DNA of 64,000 bases, taken from the NCBI GenBank assembly GCA_009919175.1, contig RGCL01000002.1, positions 1-64,000 of the forward strand. The letters are read 5' to 3'. The notes under the pieces are model-generated. The model had not been told where the DNA came from. It was given only the letters and a program-made list of their open reading frames with translations, and made no database searches. The stretch comes from Betaproteobacteria bacterium. GTDB taxonomy: Bacteria > Pseudomonadota > Gammaproteobacteria > Burkholderiales > Burkholderiaceae_C. Shown here piece by piece: positions 8,552 to 18,845 of the stretch. Each line of letters opens with the position of its first letter. Within the stretch, counting starts at the first letter, position 1. A program made the translations under genes and the position numbers.

Positions 8552-9505
8552 ATGGAATTTTTCCGCATCCGCAAAGACATCCCCTTCATGCGCCATGCGC
8601 TGGTGTTCAACATCATTTCGTTCGTCACCTTTTTGGCTGCTGTCTTCTTCCTGTTCACTCGGGGTCTGCACCTGTCGGTGGAGTTCACCGGGGGCACACT
8701 GATGGAGGTGAGCTACTCCAAGACCGCCGATCTTGACCCCTTGCGCAATGGCATCAAGGGCTTGGGTTATGTGGACGTGGTGGTGCAAAACTTTGGCTCT
8801 GCGCGCGACGTGATGATTCGCCTGCCCTCGGTCAAAGGCCAGTCCTCTGCGCAGCAAAGCGAGCAGGTGATGGGGCTCATCAAGACGCAGGACCCCGACG
8901 CGCAACTGCGCCGCACCGAATTTGTGGGGCCTCAGGTGGGCGATGAGCTGGCCACCGGAGGCCTCAAGGCGCTGGCCTTTGTGGTGGTGGGCATCATGAT
9001 TTACCTGGCCGTGCGTTTTGAATGGAAGTACGCCGTGGCCGGCATCATTGCCAACTTGCACGATGTGATCATCATCCTGGGCTTTTTCGCGTACTTCCAA
9101 TGGGAGTTTTCGCTCGCCGTGCTCGCTGCCGTGCTGGCGGTGCTGGGCTATTCGGTCAACGAATCGGTGGTGATTTTTGACCGGGTGCGTGAGAACTTCC
9201 GCCGCTTTCGCAAGATGGAGACGGTGGACATCATCAACAACGCCATCACCGCCACCATCAGCCGCACCATCATCACCCACGGCAGCACGCAGCTGGTGGT
9301 GCTGTCCATGCTCATCTTTGGTGGCCCCACGCTGCACTACTTTGCCATGGCGCTCACGATTGGCATTTTGTTTGGCATCTACTCCTCGGTGTTTGTGGCC
9401 GCGGCGATTGCCATGTGGCTGGGCATTGCCCGTGAAGACCTGATCAAGGCCACGGCGCGCAAAGAGCACGACCCCGAAGATCCCAACTCGGGCGCAGTGG
9501 TTTAA
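8552..9505 (+). CDS. secF: Protein translocase subunit SecF
   Basis: Partner of SecD in the SecDF complex (317 residues). N-terminal helix at about 18-38 followed by VEFTGGTLMEVSY, and a membrane block with VRFEWKYA, GYSVNESVVIFDRVREN and five predicted helices, matching SecF. GGAGG lies about 9 nt ahead of the ATG, inside the end of secD. Last gene of the operon; it converges on smg, whose stop is 10 bp away, with no clear terminator between. Confidence 0.97.
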   Translation: MEFFRIRKDIPFMRHALVFNIISFVTFLAAVFFLFTRGLHLSVEFTGGTLMEVSYSKTADLDPLRNGIKGLGYVDVVVQNFGSARDVMIRLPSVKGQSSAQQSEQVMGLIKTQDPDAQLRRTEFVGPQVGDELATGGLKALAFVVVGIMIYLAVRFEWKYAVAGIIANLHDVIIILGFFAYFQWEFSLAVLAAVLAVLGYSVNESVVIFDRVRENFRRFRKMETVDIINNAITATISRTIITHGSTQLVVLSMLIFGGPTLHYFAMALTIGILFGIYSSVFVAAAIAMWLGIAREDLIKATARKEHDPEDPNSGAVV

Positions 9506-9515
9506 GGCGCAGGGT

Positions 9516-10025
9516 TCAGTGCGGGACCCGCTCGGGGTCATCGCACAGCTCATCGAGGATGAGCGCATCGGGCTCGACGCCAAAGCCCCAATAGACCATC
9601 AAGGCGATGATCTTGAATTCGTCCAGGGTCACCGGGCGATTGCTGGCGGCCATGGCCCTGTCGATCATGGTCTCGCGCAATTGAGCCGAGAGCTTGCCCG
9701 CCGATTCGAGGAAATGCAAAAAGCCCAAACCCTCTGCCCCCAGGTGCTGTTGCTCCTGCGGGGTGTAGACGCGCAGGCTGTTGCCATGCGGCAGGTGCAA
9801 GAGGGCTGCACCACTGGGCTGGGCTTCAGCGGGGGATGGGACTTCGAGGGCGATGGGCTGGTAAGCATCGGCGGCGAGGCTCAGGCCGGCGAGCCAATCG
9901 AGGGCTTGTTCGATGTCGTCGGATTCAAAGCCAGCGGCGCTCAGCTTGCGCCCCAACTGGGGCAACTCCGGGCAACTGTCGCCACGCCAGAAGTGCTCGT
10001 ATACGTAGACCAGAACATCGAACAT
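9516..10025 (-). CDS. smg: Smg family protein (DUF494)
   Basis: Small soluble protein (169 residues) of the Smg/DUF494 family, normally next to dprA in proteobacteria; its molecular role is not established. The family start MFDVLVYVYEHF fixes the ATG at 10025. The C-terminal half has LDEFKIIALMVYWGFG, typical of the family. It lies 46 bp downstream of dprA on the same strand. A TATATT box ends 8 nt before the ATG and no Shine-Dalgarno is visible, so it may have its own leaderless transcript. Confidence 0.92.
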   Translation of the reverse strand: MFDVLVYVYEHFWRGDSCPELPQLGRKLSAAGFESDDIEQALDWLAGLSLAADAYQPIALEVPSPAEAQPSGAALLHLPHGNSLRVYTPQEQQHLGAEGLGFLHFLESAGKLSAQLRETMIDRAMAASNRPVTLDEFKIIALMVYWGFGVEPDALILDELCDDPERVPH

Positions 10026-10033
10026 GGAAACAC

Positions 10034-10039
10034 AATATA
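10034..10039 (-). promoter_or_regulatory. -10-like box of a possible leaderless smg mRNA
   Basis: TATATT on the minus strand, 8 nt from the smg ATG at 10025. A start site 7 nt downstream would fall at the ATG itself. No ribosome binding site is visible in the gap. Confidence 0.35.
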
Positions 10040-10071
10040 ACGGCTTTTTTCGCCAAATGTGCAAGCGGTGT

Positions 10072-11175
10072 TCATGACCGGGGTAAATGGGGATGCAGCC
10101 ACACATAACGGCCTGCTGACATCTCGCTCACCAGCCCTTGCAATTGCCAGTCCAGCAATTGGGTGAGCACGGCCTCGGGTGGGGCGCCGCTGGCTTGGGC
10201 CAACGTGTCGAGGTCTGTGGGGGTTTGCAGCAAGGCCTTCAAGCCCAGGGCGTCGCAAGCCGGCGTCGGGGCGGCCTGATCGGCCTGGTTGGGCGTGGGC
10301 TCATCGGGCACAGCACCACAAGCCTTGGCAGGTTCAACCATCAGCCCAGCCCAGGCTCCGGGCAACAACACCTCCAGCACATCGTTCATGCTTTCGACCA
10401 GGGTGGCGCCCTGGCGCAAGAGCGCATGGCAGCCCTTGGACAACGGTGAGTGGATGCTGCCGGGGACGGCAAAGACTTCCTTGCCCATGTCCAGGGCCAT
10501 GTAGGCCGTGATGAGCGAGCCCGAGCCCATGGCGGCCTCGATGACGAGCACGCCGTCCACACTGGCCGCGATGAGCCGGTTGCGCTGGGGAAAGTGGTGC
10601 GCGAAGGCGGGGCTGCCCAGGGGATATTCGCTCACCAGCACACCGCGCTCGCAGACCCGGTGCGCGAGTTGCTGGTGGCGCCGGGGATAGACGCGATCCA
10701 CCCCGGTGCCCACAAAAGCCACGGTGTGCATGGCGGGTGCATTGGCATCGGCAGGCGCCAGCGCGGCGGGGCGCGGTGGCGATGCCGGCATCAATGCCCC
10801 TTCGTGCGCTGCGCCGTCTATGCCCAAGGCCAGGCCCGAGACGATGCACACCCCCAGGGCTTGCAGGCTGCGCGCCATCTCGCGGGCATGGATCAGCCCC
10901 TGGGGCGTGGGATTGCGACTGCCCACAATGGCCAGTGCGGGCTTGCGCCAGGTTGCGTCGTCGCACCACTGACCCACGCCCTGGCCTTGCACCCAGACCA
11001 CCTGCGGGGGCTTGTGCAGGTCGCGCCAGCGCGACGGGTAAGCCGCATGCTCCATCGTCCAGATGGCGCGGTGCTGGGGCTGCGCTGCAAGCCATGCCGC
11101 CTCCAGGGCGGCATCGCGGCTCAAGCCCCCGGCGTGCGCGGGCAAGTTGGGGGGTTCGGTCTCAAAGCTGTGCAT
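10072..11175 (-). CDS. dprA: DNA-processing protein DprA, short N-terminus
   Basis: DprA/Smf binds incoming single-stranded DNA and loads RecA during natural transformation. The Rossmann-like core is intact: [57 protein letters not shown] and [15 protein letters not shown]; a winged-helix-like C-terminal domain follows at about 310-367. At 367 residues it lacks most of the N-terminal SAM/helix-hairpin-helix domain that usually precedes the AYP...PP region. ATG at 11175 is the best start; the 108 bp up to the divergent def gene do not encode the missing domain in any frame I read. Smg follows downstream. Confidence 0.92.
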   Translation of the reverse strand: MHSFETEPPNLPAHAGGLSRDAALEAAWLAAQPQHRAIWTMEHAAYPSRWRDLHKPPQVVWVQGQGVGQWCDDATWRKPALAIVGSRNPTPQGLIHAREMARSLQALGVCIVSGLALGIDGAAHEGALMPASPPRPAALAPADANAPAMHTVAFVGTGVDRVYPRRHQQLAHRVCERGVLVSEYPLGSPAFAHHFPQRNRLIAASVDGVLVIEAAMGSGSLITAYMALDMGKEVFAVPGSIHSPLSKGCHALLRQGATLVESMNDVLEVLLPGAWAGLMVEPAKACGAVPDEPTPNQADQAAPTPACDALGLKALLQTPTDLDTLAQASGAPPEAVLTQLLDWQLQGLVSEMSAGRYVWLHPHLPRS

Positions 11176-11271
11176 GGCCTCAAGCCTAGGGCGGTGTGCG
11201 CACCTGCGGTGCAGGTGCGGCTCGGTGAATCGGCGAGAGCCACTGCCCCAGCCAAGGCTTGGCAAGAGACC

Positions 11272-11277
11272 GATAAT
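11272..11277 (+). promoter_or_regulatory. -10-like box of a possible leaderless def mRNA
   Basis: GATAAT followed by the 6-nt gap TGCGCC and the def ATG at 11284. No Shine-Dalgarno in the gap; no good -35 match. Confidence 0.45.
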
Positions 11278-11283
11278 TGCGCC

Positions 11284-11805
11284 ATGGCCTTGCTCAGCAT
11301 CCTCTGTTATCCCGACGAACGCCTGCACACCGTGGCCAAGCCCGTGGCAGTGGTGGACGACCGCATCCGTCGCCAGATCGACGACATGTTTGAAACCATG
11401 TACGAAGCCAAGGGCGTTGGCCTGGCCGCGACGCAAGTGGATTTCCACGAGCGGCTCATCGTGATGGACGTCTCCGAAGAACGCAATGAGCCCATCGTGC
11501 TCATCAACCCCGAAATCGAATGGGCAAGCACCGAGCCTTTTGAATGGGAAGAAGGCTGCCTGTCCGTGCCTGGCGTGTACGACCGCGTCCAACGTGCCGA
11601 GCGCGTGCGCGTGCGCGCACTCGACCGCGACGGTCAGCCCTTCACACTCGAGGCCGAAGGCCTCATGGCCGTGTGCATCCAGCACGAAATGGATCACCTC
11701 ATGGGCAAGGTCTTTGTGGAATACCTCTCCTTGCTCAAGCGCACCCGCATCAGAGCCAAGATGGTCAAGGCGCGCCGCGAGCGCGAGCGCGACGGCGAAC
11801 ACTGA
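11284..11805 (+). CDS. def: Peptide deformylase
   Basis: Removes the formyl group from N-terminal formylmethionine of new proteins. The 173-residue protein has the three deformylase motifs: [17 protein letters not shown] (metal-binding Cys) and HEMDH (two metal-binding His and catalytic Glu). The start [21 protein letters not shown] matches the family. It is divergent from dprA and 2 bp upstream of fmt, the usual def-fmt pair that removes and adds the formyl group. Confidence 0.97.
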   Translation: MALLSILCYPDERLHTVAKPVAVVDDRIRRQIDDMFETMYEAKGVGLAATQVDFHERLIVMDVSEERNEPIVLINPEIEWASTEPFEWEEGCLSVPGVYDRVQRAERVRVRALDRDGQPFTLEAEGLMAVCIQHEMDHLMGKVFVEYLSLLKRTRIRAKMVKARRERERDGEH

Positions 11806-11807
11806 GC

Positions 11808-12773
11808 ATGGCCTTGACTCGCCGCCGCCTGGCTTTTGCCGGCACGCCCGAATTCGCGGCCACCGCTTTGCAAGCCCTGCTCGACGCAGGCCACGAGGTC
11901 ACCCTGGTGCTCACCCAACCCGACCGTCCCGCAGGCCGGGGCATGAAGCTGCAGGCCTCGCCCGTCAAGCAACTGGCTTTGTCGCACGGTTTGCCCGTGT
12001 CGCAGCCCACCAGCTTGCGCCTGGACGGACGCTACCCCCAAGAAGCCGCGCAAGCCCAGCAGGCCTTGCAAGCCGCCTCCCCCGAGTTACTGGTGGTGGT
12101 GGCCTATGGCCTCATTCTTCCGCGCTGGGTGCTGGATTTGCCCCCCATGGGTTGCCTCAACATCCATGCCTCCTTGCTGCCGCGCTGGCGTGGTGCAGCC
12201 CCGATTCAGCGCGCCATCGAAGCGGGCGACGCCCAAAGCGGCGTGTGCATCATGCAAATGGACGAGGGGCTGGACACGGGCGATGTGCGCCATCGTGTCG
12301 AGGTCCCCATTCTTGCCGGCGACTCCACCACCTTGCTGCACGACCGCCTGGCCGCAGCGGGCGCTCAGGCCGTGGTTCACACCTTGGCCCATTGGGAGGA
12401 CTGCCCACGCAAGGCGCAGCCCAGCGACGGCGTGAGCTACGCGCACAAGATCGACAAGGCCGAAGCCCGCATCGATTGGCAACTGCCCGCCGAGGTGATC
12501 GAGCGGCGCATCCGTGCCTTTGACCCCTTTCCCGGTTGTCAGACCGATTGGGCTGGCGTTCGCCACAAGGTCTGGCGCGCCTCGGTGCTGCCCTTGGCCT
12601 CGACAGCCAAGCCTGGCACGGTGCTGTCGGTGTCGCCCAGCGGCATTGACGTGGCCTGTGGCACGGGCAGCCTGCGCCTGCTTGAACTGCAACGCCCCGG
12701 TGGCATACGCCTGGGCATCGAGGCCTTTTTGCATGGCAGCGACTTGCGCCCCGGCATGACCGCCGACGACTGA
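11808..12773 (+). CDS. fmt: Methionyl-tRNA formyltransferase
   Basis: Transfers a formyl group from 10-formyltetrahydrofolate to initiator Met-tRNA. Seen in 321 residues: N-terminal [15 protein letters not shown], the catalytic region [28 protein letters not shown], and a C-terminal tRNA-binding barrel. The ATG at 11808 begins 2 bp after the def stop, so both are read from one message. Confidence 0.97.
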   Translation: MALTRRRLAFAGTPEFAATALQALLDAGHEVTLVLTQPDRPAGRGMKLQASPVKQLALSHGLPVSQPTSLRLDGRYPQEAAQAQQALQAASPELLVVVAYGLILPRWVLDLPPMGCLNIHASLLPRWRGAAPIQRAIEAGDAQSGVCIMQMDEGLDTGDVRHRVEVPILAGDSTTLLHDRLAAAGAQAVVHTLAHWEDCPRKAQPSDGVSYAHKIDKAEARIDWQLPAEVIERRIRAFDPFPGCQTDWAGVRHKVWRASVLPLASTAKPGTVLSVSPSGIDVACGTGSLRLLELQRPGGIRLGIEAFLHGSDLRPGMTADD

Positions 12774-12884
12774 GCCCTGTCGTGCGCGGCCTGGCAGCGC
12801 CGGTGGGGCAGCGTTCAGTTGGGCGTCAAGTCTTGCCGATAGACTTCGGGCGCAACTCACCAGACCGCCTGAATTGGAGAACCC

Positions 12885-14081
12885 ATGAACATCATTCGAC
12901 TCGCCGACCTGGCCCAAAGCGGATCGCTCAAGGGCAAGCGAGTGTTCATCCGCGCAGACCTCAACGTCCCCATGGACGATGCAGGTCGCATCACCGAAGA
13001 CACCCGCATTCGCGCCAGCGTCCCTGGCATCCTCATGGCCTTGAAGGCGGGTGCCGCCGTCATGGTCACCAGCCACCTGGGGCGCCCCACCGAAGGCGAA
13101 TTCAAGGCCGAGGACTCCCTCGCCCCGGTGGCCCAGCGCCTGAGCGAGCTGTTGGGGCAGCCGGTGCCCTTGCTGGCCAATTGGGTCCATGGGGTGGAGG
13201 TCGAAGCAGGCCAGGTGGTCATGCTCGAAAACTGCCGCGTCAATGTGGGCGAAAAGAAAAACAGCGAGGCGCTATCGCGCCAAATGGCGGCCTTGTGCGA
13301 TGTCTACGTCAACGATGCCTTTGGCACCGCACACCGTGCCGAGGCCACCACCCATGGCATGGCGCGATTTGCGCCAGTCGCCTGTGCCGGGCCTTTGCTG
13401 TCCGCCGAGATCGATGCCATCACCAAGGCCTTGGCAGCACCCAAGCGCCCCCTGGTGGCCATTGTGGCGGGCTCCAAAGTCAGCACCAAGCTCACCATCC
13501 TTCAGGCCCTCGCGCAAAACGTGGACCAGCTCATCGTGGGCGGCGGGATTGCCAACACCTTCATGCTGGCCAGCGGCTTGCCCATTGGCAAAAGCCTGGC
13601 CGAGCCTGATCTGGTGGACCAGGCGCGCGCGGTCATGGCGGCGATGCAGGCACGCGGCGCAGCCGTGCCCATCCCTACCGATGTGGTGACGGCCAAGACC
13701 TTCTCGGCAGATGCACCAGCCACCATCAAGGCTGCCAGCGACGTGGCCGACGACGACCTCATCCTCGACATCGGACCGCACACCGCCCAAGCCCTGGCCA
13801 AGCAGCTGGGCGCCGCAGGCACCATCGTCTGGAACGGCCCGGTAGGCGTGTTCGAGATGGCGGCGTTTGAAAACGGCACGCGCACGCTGGCGATGGCGAT
13901 TGCCGATTCGTCGGCGTTCAGCATCGCAGGGGGTGGCGACACCCTGGCCGCGATTGCCAAGTACGGCATCGAGTCCAAGGTGGGCTACATCTCCACCGGG
14001 GGCGGCGCTTTTCTGGAGGTGCTCGAAGGCAAGACCCTGCCCGCCTTCGAGATCCTCATGGCGCGCGCCAAAGGCGCTTGA
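12885..14081 (+). CDS. pgk: Phosphoglycerate kinase
   Basis: Glycolytic and gluconeogenic enzyme converting 1,3-bisphosphoglycerate and ADP to 3-phosphoglycerate and ATP. The 398 residues show [15 protein letters not shown] near 15-29, [35 protein letters not shown]-like nucleotide lobe, and the C-terminal [10 protein letters not shown] hinge motif. TTGGAGAA lies 5-12 nt ahead of the ATG as ribosome binding site. A strong terminator follows 100 bp downstream. The 111 bp upstream of it after fmt carries no other gene. Confidence 0.98.
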   Translation: MNIIRLADLAQSGSLKGKRVFIRADLNVPMDDAGRITEDTRIRASVPGILMALKAGAAVMVTSHLGRPTEGEFKAEDSLAPVAQRLSELLGQPVPLLANWVHGVEVEAGQVVMLENCRVNVGEKKNSEALSRQMAALCDVYVNDAFGTAHRAEATTHGMARFAPVACAGPLLSAEIDAITKALAAPKRPLVAIVAGSKVSTKLTILQALAQNVDQLIVGGGIANTFMLASGLPIGKSLAEPDLVDQARAVMAAMQARGAAVPIPTDVVTAKTFSADAPATIKAASDVADDDLILDIGPHTAQALAKQLGAAGTIVWNGPVGVFEMAAFENGTRTLAMAIADSSAFSIAGGGDTLAAIAKYGIESKVGYISTGGGAFLEVLEGKTLPAFEILMARAKGA

Positions 14082-14180
14082 CGGTTTCTGGCCTGGCTTG
14101 CGGCTTTGTCCCAGCCGCCAAGCCTTGGCACGGTGCACCAGCGACTGCCCCTGCATTTGCGCAGGCCCGCGTCCCAACAA

Positions 14181-14204
14181 AAAAGCGACCCGAGGGTCGC
14201 TTTT
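14181..14204. terminator. Bidirectional intrinsic terminator between pgk and the barstar gene
   Basis: A perfect 10-bp inverted repeat, AAAAGCGACC and GGTCGCTTTT, around the loop CGAG. It has A-runs and T-runs on both sides, so it can end pgk on the plus strand and the barstar-family gene on the minus strand. Confidence 0.88.
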
Positions 14205-14240
14205 GGTTTGAGGGCGCGAGGCCGGGATGGGGTGGCCTGA

Positions 14241-14795
14241 TCAGGCGACGTTCATCCAGTAGCCGGCATTGAAGGGGCTGCTCATGCGCAAGGCCATGGG
14301 CGAGACATCCAGCAATTTGTCGGTGGGCATGCGCTCGGTTTCGACTTCGATCTGGCCTTCGTCCACAGGGCGAACCAAGCCAGCCTGAGGGGCAATCGCC
14401 ACCGAGAAGGAATAGAAGCAGCGGAAGGCGATCTTGCGGTCAGCCCAGTAGTCGGCGGCTTCGCGGAAGAGGTCGAGCAACTGCTCGCGGGCTTCTTTGT
14501 CGAACTTGGCATGGGCAGGCACGTGCTCCAGAACCAGCACAAAACCAGGCTGGGAGCCCGATTTGTAGAGCACATCGGTCATGCTGTCGTAAAGGGAATC
14601 AAAGTTCTTGGTGGCCGTGGCAGGGAAGGTGAACTGCTGGGCGATCAGGTCCAGCACGTCCTGCTTGCTTTGGGCGGCAGCCAGGTTGGCATACAAAAAG
14701 TGGTGCCCCAAGCCCGTGGCAGCGTCCTGGAGGTCGGACACGCGAAAGGCGCGGATCGATTGAACGATGTTGTTTTTGATGTGACGAAGTGGCAT
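14241..14795 (-). CDS. Barstar-family (barnase inhibitor-like) protein
   Basis: Barstar-fold protein of 184 residues. Barstar is the intracellular inhibitor of the ribonuclease barnase. The central part has the barstar pattern NFDSLYDSMTDVL, a hydrophobic strand GFVLVLEH, then REQLLDLFREAADYWADR and a Phe/Tyr-rich strand. It is about twice the length of classical barstar (~90), with N- and C-terminal extensions. Start at 14795: GGAG lies 6 nt upstream, whereas the ATG at 14801 would abut it. No barnase-like ribonuclease is nearby, so an inhibitor role is unproven; such solitary homologs are common in betaproteobacteria. Confidence 0.8.
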   Translation of the reverse strand: MPLRHIKNNIVQSIRAFRVSDLQDAATGLGHHFLYANLAAAQSKQDVLDLIAQQFTFPATATKNFDSLYDSMTDVLYKSGSQPGFVLVLEHVPAHAKFDKEAREQLLDLFREAADYWADRKIAFRCFYSFSVAIAPQAGLVRPVDEGQIEVETERMPTDKLLDVSPMALRMSSPFNAGYWMNVA

Positions 14796-14838
14796 GTCCA
14801 TCTCCGTGATTCCTTGGGTAAGCGGTTGAGTGCTTGCT

Positions 14839-14867
14839 CGGGTAAACCCGAAACGCGAAAACCCGAA
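14839..14867. promoter_or_regulatory. Repeats upstream of the barstar-family gene
   Basis: CGGGTAAACCCG at 14839-14850 is a palindrome, and AAACCCGAA occurs twice (14844-14852 and 14859-14867) with a 15-bp period. The elements lie 44-72 bp upstream of the barstar-family start in an otherwise empty stretch, so they are a candidate operator; nothing identifies the regulator. Confidence 0.3.
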
Positions 14868-14927
14868 TTGTGGCGACATGTCAGGAAAATTGCAAGAAAT
14901 ACCCACACGCACCCCTCCAAATGGCCG

Positions 14928-14952
14928 AAATTGCACCATAGTGGTGCAATTT
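14928..14952 (-). terminator. Hairpin after maeB
   Basis: Perfect 11-bp inverted repeat, AAATTGCACCA and TGGTGCAATTT, with a 3-nt loop, 5 bp after the maeB stop. It ends in a short T-run on the minus strand, so it is a plausible weak intrinsic terminator; it could also act on the barstar-family promoter. Confidence 0.6.
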
Positions 14953-14957
14953 GGCGC

Positions 14958-17261
14958 TCATCGGCTGGCGTTGGCGTCGGCCACGGTGAGGGCGGTCATG
15001 TTGACCACCCGGCGCACGGTGGCGCTGGCGGTCAGCACATGCACGGGCTTGGCCGCGCCCAACAGGATGGGACCAATGGCAATGCCCTGCCCAGCCGCCG
15101 CCTTGAGCAGGTTGTAGGCGATGTTGGCGGAGTCCTGGTCGGGAAAGACCAGCAAATTGGCATCCCCCGTGAGGGTGGAGTTGGGCATGAGGCGTGTGCG
15201 CGCAGCGGTGTCCAGGGCCACATCGCCATGCATCTCGCCGTCGATCTCCAGCCAGGGCGCTTGTTGCTGCACCAAGGCCAGGGTCTCGCGCATCTTGATG
15301 GCGCCCTCGTGGTTATGGCTGCCAAAGTTGGAGCTCGAGAGCAAGGCAGCCATGGGGCGAATGCCAAAGCGGCGGATTTCCTCGGCGGCCATGATGGTGA
15401 TTTGGGCCAACTCCTGAGCCGTGGGGTTTTGGTTGACGTGGGTGTCCACCAAAAACACCTGGCGATTGGGCAGGATGAGGCCATTCATGCAGGCGTAGGT
15501 GCTCGCGCCAGGGCGATAGCCAATGACGGGGCGAATGAAATCGAGGTGCACGGTGGGCGTGCTCCAGGTGCCGCAAATCATGCCGTCCACATGACCTTTG
15601 TGCAGCAGCATGGTGCCAATGAGCGAGAGGCGGCGGCGCATTTCAATCTTGGCCAGCTGCTCGGTCACGCCCTTGCGCTCCATGATGCGGTGGTAGGTCT
15701 GCCAGAAGTCGCGGTAGCGCGGGTCATCTTCCACATTGACCACTTCATAGTCCACGCCCTCGCGCAGGCGCAGACCAAAACGCTCGATGCGCTGGCGAAT
15801 CACCTCGGGGCGGCCAATGAGGGTGGGGCGCGCCAGACCCTCGTCGACGACGATTTGCACCGCACGCAGCACGCGCTCGTCTTCACCCTCGGCGTAGGCC
15901 ACCTTTTTGCGTGAGGCTTTTTTGGCGGCGGCATAAATGGGCTTCATCACCGAGCCCGAGGCATACACCAGCGACTGCAAGCGGTCGCGATAGGCATCCA
16001 TGTCGTCGATGGGGCGTCGCGCCACCCCGCTGGCAATCGCCGCCTTGGCCACGGCGGGGGCGATCTTGACCATCAGTCGAGGGTCAAAGGGCTTGGGGAT
16101 GAGGTATTCGGGACCGAAGGTGAGTTGCTCGCCCGCGTAAGCGGCAGCCACCACCTCGTTTTGCTCGGCCTGGGCCAATTCGGCAATGGCCTCGACGGCC
16201 GCGATTTCCATCTCGGAGGTGATGGTGGACGCGCCCGCGTCCAACGCCCCACGGAAGATGTAAGGGAAGCACAGCACGTTGTTGACCTGGTTGGGGTAGT
16301 CGGTGCGACCTGTGGCGAGGATGGCGTCGGGGCGAACCGCACGCGCTTCTTCGGGCAGGATTTCAGGGGTGGGGTTGGCCAGCGCAAGGATGAGGGGCTT
16401 GGGACCCATGGTGCTCACCATCTCGGGCTTGAGCACGCCCCCAGCCGACAAGCCGAGGAACACATCGGCGCCCTTGATCACTTCGGCCAGGGTGCGCTCG
16501 TCGGTGGGCTGGGCAAACTGGGCCTTGTCTTCGTCCATGAGCACCGTGCGCCCTTTGTAGACCACGCCCTCGAGGTCGGTGACCCAGATGTTTTCGCGCG
16601 GCAAACCCAGCTTGAGCAAGAGGCCCAGGCAAGCCAGCGCAGCCGCACCAGCGCCCGAGGTCACCAGCTTGATCTTGCGAATGTCTTTGCCCACGACCTT
16701 GAGGCCGTTGATCACCGCTGCGCCCACCACAATGGCCGTGCCGTGCTGGTCATCGTGAAAGACCGGGATGCTCATGCGCTCGCGCAGCTTGCGCTCGACG
16801 TAGAAGCAGTCGGGCGCTTTGATGTCTTCGAGGTTGATGCCGCCAAACGTGGGCTCCAGCGACGCAATGATGTCCACCAGCTTGTCGAGGTTCTTTTCGT
16901 TGATTTCGATGTCAAAGACATCGATGCCGGCAAACTTCTTGAAGAGCACCGCCTTGCCTTCCATCACCGGCTTGGCTGCCAGGGGACCAATGTCGCCCAG
17001 ACCCAGCACAGCTGTGCCGTTGGTGATCACGGCCACCAGGTTGCCCCGGCTGGTGTAGCGGAATGCGGCATCGGGGTCTTTGACGATTTCTTCACAGGGG
17101 GCCGCCACGCCGGGTGAGTACGCCAAAGACAAGTCGTGCTGGTTGAGCAACTGCTTGGTGGCCTGGATGGCCAGCTTGCCCGGAACGGGATGCTCGTGGT
17201 ATTCGAGGGCTGCTTTGCGGCGCTGTTCGTTGATGAGTGCTTTGTTGTTGGATGAGCTCAT
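14958..17261 (-). CDS. maeB: NADP-dependent malic enzyme with phosphotransacetylase-like domain
   Basis: Decarboxylates malate to pyruvate with NADP. The 767-residue protein has an N-terminal malic enzyme half ([55 protein letters not shown]) and a C-terminal phosphate acetyltransferase-like half from about 430 ([38 protein letters not shown] region), the usual MaeB fusion in which the second half is regulatory. ATG at 17261 is preferred as it gives the family-like MSSSNNKAL; an in-frame ATG at 17282 is possible. A TACAAT at 17314-17319 could be its -10, and an AGGAGA at about 17300 is unusually distant from either start. Confidence 0.96.
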   Translation of the reverse strand: MSSSNNKALINEQRRKAALEYHEHPVPGKLAIQATKQLLNQHDLSLAYSPGVAAPCEEIVKDPDAAFRYTSRGNLVAVITNGTAVLGLGDIGPLAAKPVMEGKAVLFKKFAGIDVFDIEINEKNLDKLVDIIASLEPTFGGINLEDIKAPDCFYVERKLRERMSIPVFHDDQHGTAIVVGAAVINGLKVVGKDIRKIKLVTSGAGAAALACLGLLLKLGLPRENIWVTDLEGVVYKGRTVLMDEDKAQFAQPTDERTLAEVIKGADVFLGLSAGGVLKPEMVSTMGPKPLILALANPTPEILPEEARAVRPDAILATGRTDYPNQVNNVLCFPYIFRGALDAGASTITSEMEIAAVEAIAELAQAEQNEVVAAAYAGEQLTFGPEYLIPKPFDPRLMVKIAPAVAKAAIASGVARRPIDDMDAYRDRLQSLVYASGSVMKPIYAAAKKASRKKVAYAEGEDERVLRAVQIVVDEGLARPTLIGRPEVIRQRIERFGLRLREGVDYEVVNVEDDPRYRDFWQTYHRIMERKGVTEQLAKIEMRRRLSLIGTMLLHKGHVDGMICGTWSTPTVHLDFIRPVIGYRPGASTYACMNGLILPNRQVFLVDTHVNQNPTAQELAQITIMAAEEIRRFGIRPMAALLSSSNFGSHNHEGAIKMRETLALVQQQAPWLEIDGEMHGDVALDTAARTRLMPNSTLTGDANLLVFPDQDSANIAYNLLKAAAGQGIAIGPILLGAAKPVHVLTASATVRRVVNMTALTVADANASR

Positions 17262-17399
17262 GGTGCTGATCGGATCCCGCATTGGCGTGGGACCGCTGTC
17301 TCCTGTGAATTCATTGTAGGTGTGAGGGGTTCCAAGTCATGCTGCTTCCAAGCGGGACATACCCGATGTTCGCTGCAAGGATGGCGCTGGCCACGTGCA

Positions 17400-18791
17400 T
17401 CAAGCGCGCATCAAGTCCTCGATATGGGCAATGCCCACAGGCACATCGCGGGTAATCAACTCGCAGCCCGAGGCCGTGACCACGGCATCGTCTTCAATGC
17501 GAATCCCGATGTGCCAGAAATCCTTGGGCACGTCGTCTGCCGGGCGCACATACAAACCGGGCTCGATGGTGAGCACCATGCCAGGGCGCAGCACACGGCT
17601 GGGGCGCACCAGCACGTCTTGCTGGGTGAGCGGGTCGCGCCGCGTGGTGACCTGATCGGCTTCACTGGGCTCAACATAACTGCCGCAGTCGTGCACATCC
17701 ATGCCCAGCCAGTGGCCTGTGCGGTGCATGTAAAAGCGCGCATAGGCCCGCTGTTCGATCACGGCGTCAAGGCTGCCGTGTTGCTGGGCGTTGAGCAAAC
17801 CCAGGTCGAGCATGCCCTGCGCGAGCACGCGCACCGCCGCATCGTGGGGGTCGCTGAACCTGGCCCCTGGCCGTGTGGCGGCCACGGCCGCATCTTGGCT
17901 TGCGAGCACCAGCGCATAGGCATCGCGCTGTGCGGGGCTGAAGGTGCCGTTGGCGGGAAAGGTGCGGGTGATGTCGCTGGCATAGCCATCGAGTTCACAG
18001 CCCGCATCGATGAGCACCAATTCGCCCGCACGCACGGGCGCGGCATCGGCACGGTAATGCAGCACGCAGGCATTGGCCCCCGCTGCCACGATGGAGGTGT
18101 AGGCCACCGATTGCGAACCGTGGCGGCGAAATTCGTGCATGAGCTCGGCGTCGAGGTGATATTCGCGCACCTCCTGGCCCGCACGCAGCATGCGCGCGCT
18201 GTACTGCATGGCCCGCACATGGGCATGGGCACTGATGCGCGCCGCGCGCCGCATGGTGTCGAGCTCGTGCTCATCCTTGAAGAGCCGCATCTCATCGAGC
18301 AAAGCACACAAGTCGCGCTGCTCGCTCGGGCAGAGGACGCCCATGCGCACCCTGGCGCGAACGGTTTGCAACCAGCCATCGACCTGATTGGCCAAGCCTT
18401 CGTGGGTGGCAAATGGAAACCACACACAGCGCTGATTGGCCAAGGCCTCGGGCAAACGCGCTTCGCGCTCGGTGCTGGACCAAGCGCGCGTCACCCCCAG
18501 CTCGGTCACCGCCGCCTCGGGGCCAAGGCGAATGCCGTCCCAAATCTCGCGCTCCAGGTCTTTGGGCTGACAAAACAGCCACGATTCCCCATTGGCAAAC
18601 AAGACCAGGGTGGCATGCGGTTCGGTGAACCCGGTGAGATAGAAAAAATAGCTGTCGTGCCGGTAGGGATGGTGGGAGTCGCGGTTGCGAGCTGCCTCCG
18701 GCGCGGTGGGGATGATGGCCACGCCACCTTCGCCCAACTGTGAAGCCAGTCGAGCGCGGCGAGCCGCATGAATGCTGGGGCTGGGGGTCAT
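17400..18791 (-). CDS. pepP: Xaa-Pro aminopeptidase (aminopeptidase P)
   Basis: Metallopeptidase releasing the N-terminal residue before proline. The 463 residues comprise an N-terminal creatinase-like domain (HDSYFFYLTGF, EREIWDGIRLG) and a C-terminal pita-bread catalytic domain with the dimetal ligands in LIDAGCELDGYASDITRTFP, GHWLGMDVHD, TIEPGLYV and IRIEDDAVVT. ATG at 18791 is fixed by the family-like start. A TACAAT box ends 6 nt upstream of the ATG with no Shine-Dalgarno, one of the clearest leaderless candidates in the window. Confidence 0.95.
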   Translation of the reverse strand: MTPSPSIHAARRARLASQLGEGGVAIIPTAPEAARNRDSHHPYRHDSYFFYLTGFTEPHATLVLFANGESWLFCQPKDLEREIWDGIRLGPEAAVTELGVTRAWSSTEREARLPEALANQRCVWFPFATHEGLANQVDGWLQTVRARVRMGVLCPSEQRDLCALLDEMRLFKDEHELDTMRRAARISAHAHVRAMQYSARMLRAGQEVREYHLDAELMHEFRRHGSQSVAYTSIVAAGANACVLHYRADAAPVRAGELVLIDAGCELDGYASDITRTFPANGTFSPAQRDAYALVLASQDAAVAATRPGARFSDPHDAAVRVLAQGMLDLGLLNAQQHGSLDAVIEQRAYARFYMHRTGHWLGMDVHDCGSYVEPSEADQVTTRRDPLTQQDVLVRPSRVLRPGMVLTIEPGLYVRPADDVPKDFWHIGIRIEDDAVVTASGCELITRDVPVGIAHIEDLMRA

Positions 18792-18797
18792 GCGGTC

Positions 18798-18803
18798 ATT
18801 GTA
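18798..18803 (-). promoter_or_regulatory. -10-like box of a possible leaderless pepP mRNA
   Basis: TACAAT on the minus strand, then GACCGC, then the pepP ATG at 18791. The 6-nt gap has no ribosome binding site and I find no convincing -35. Confidence 0.5.
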
Positions 18804-18845
18804 GGAGGGGTGGTTGCGCCCCTGGTCCCCATGCGGGCATGTGCA

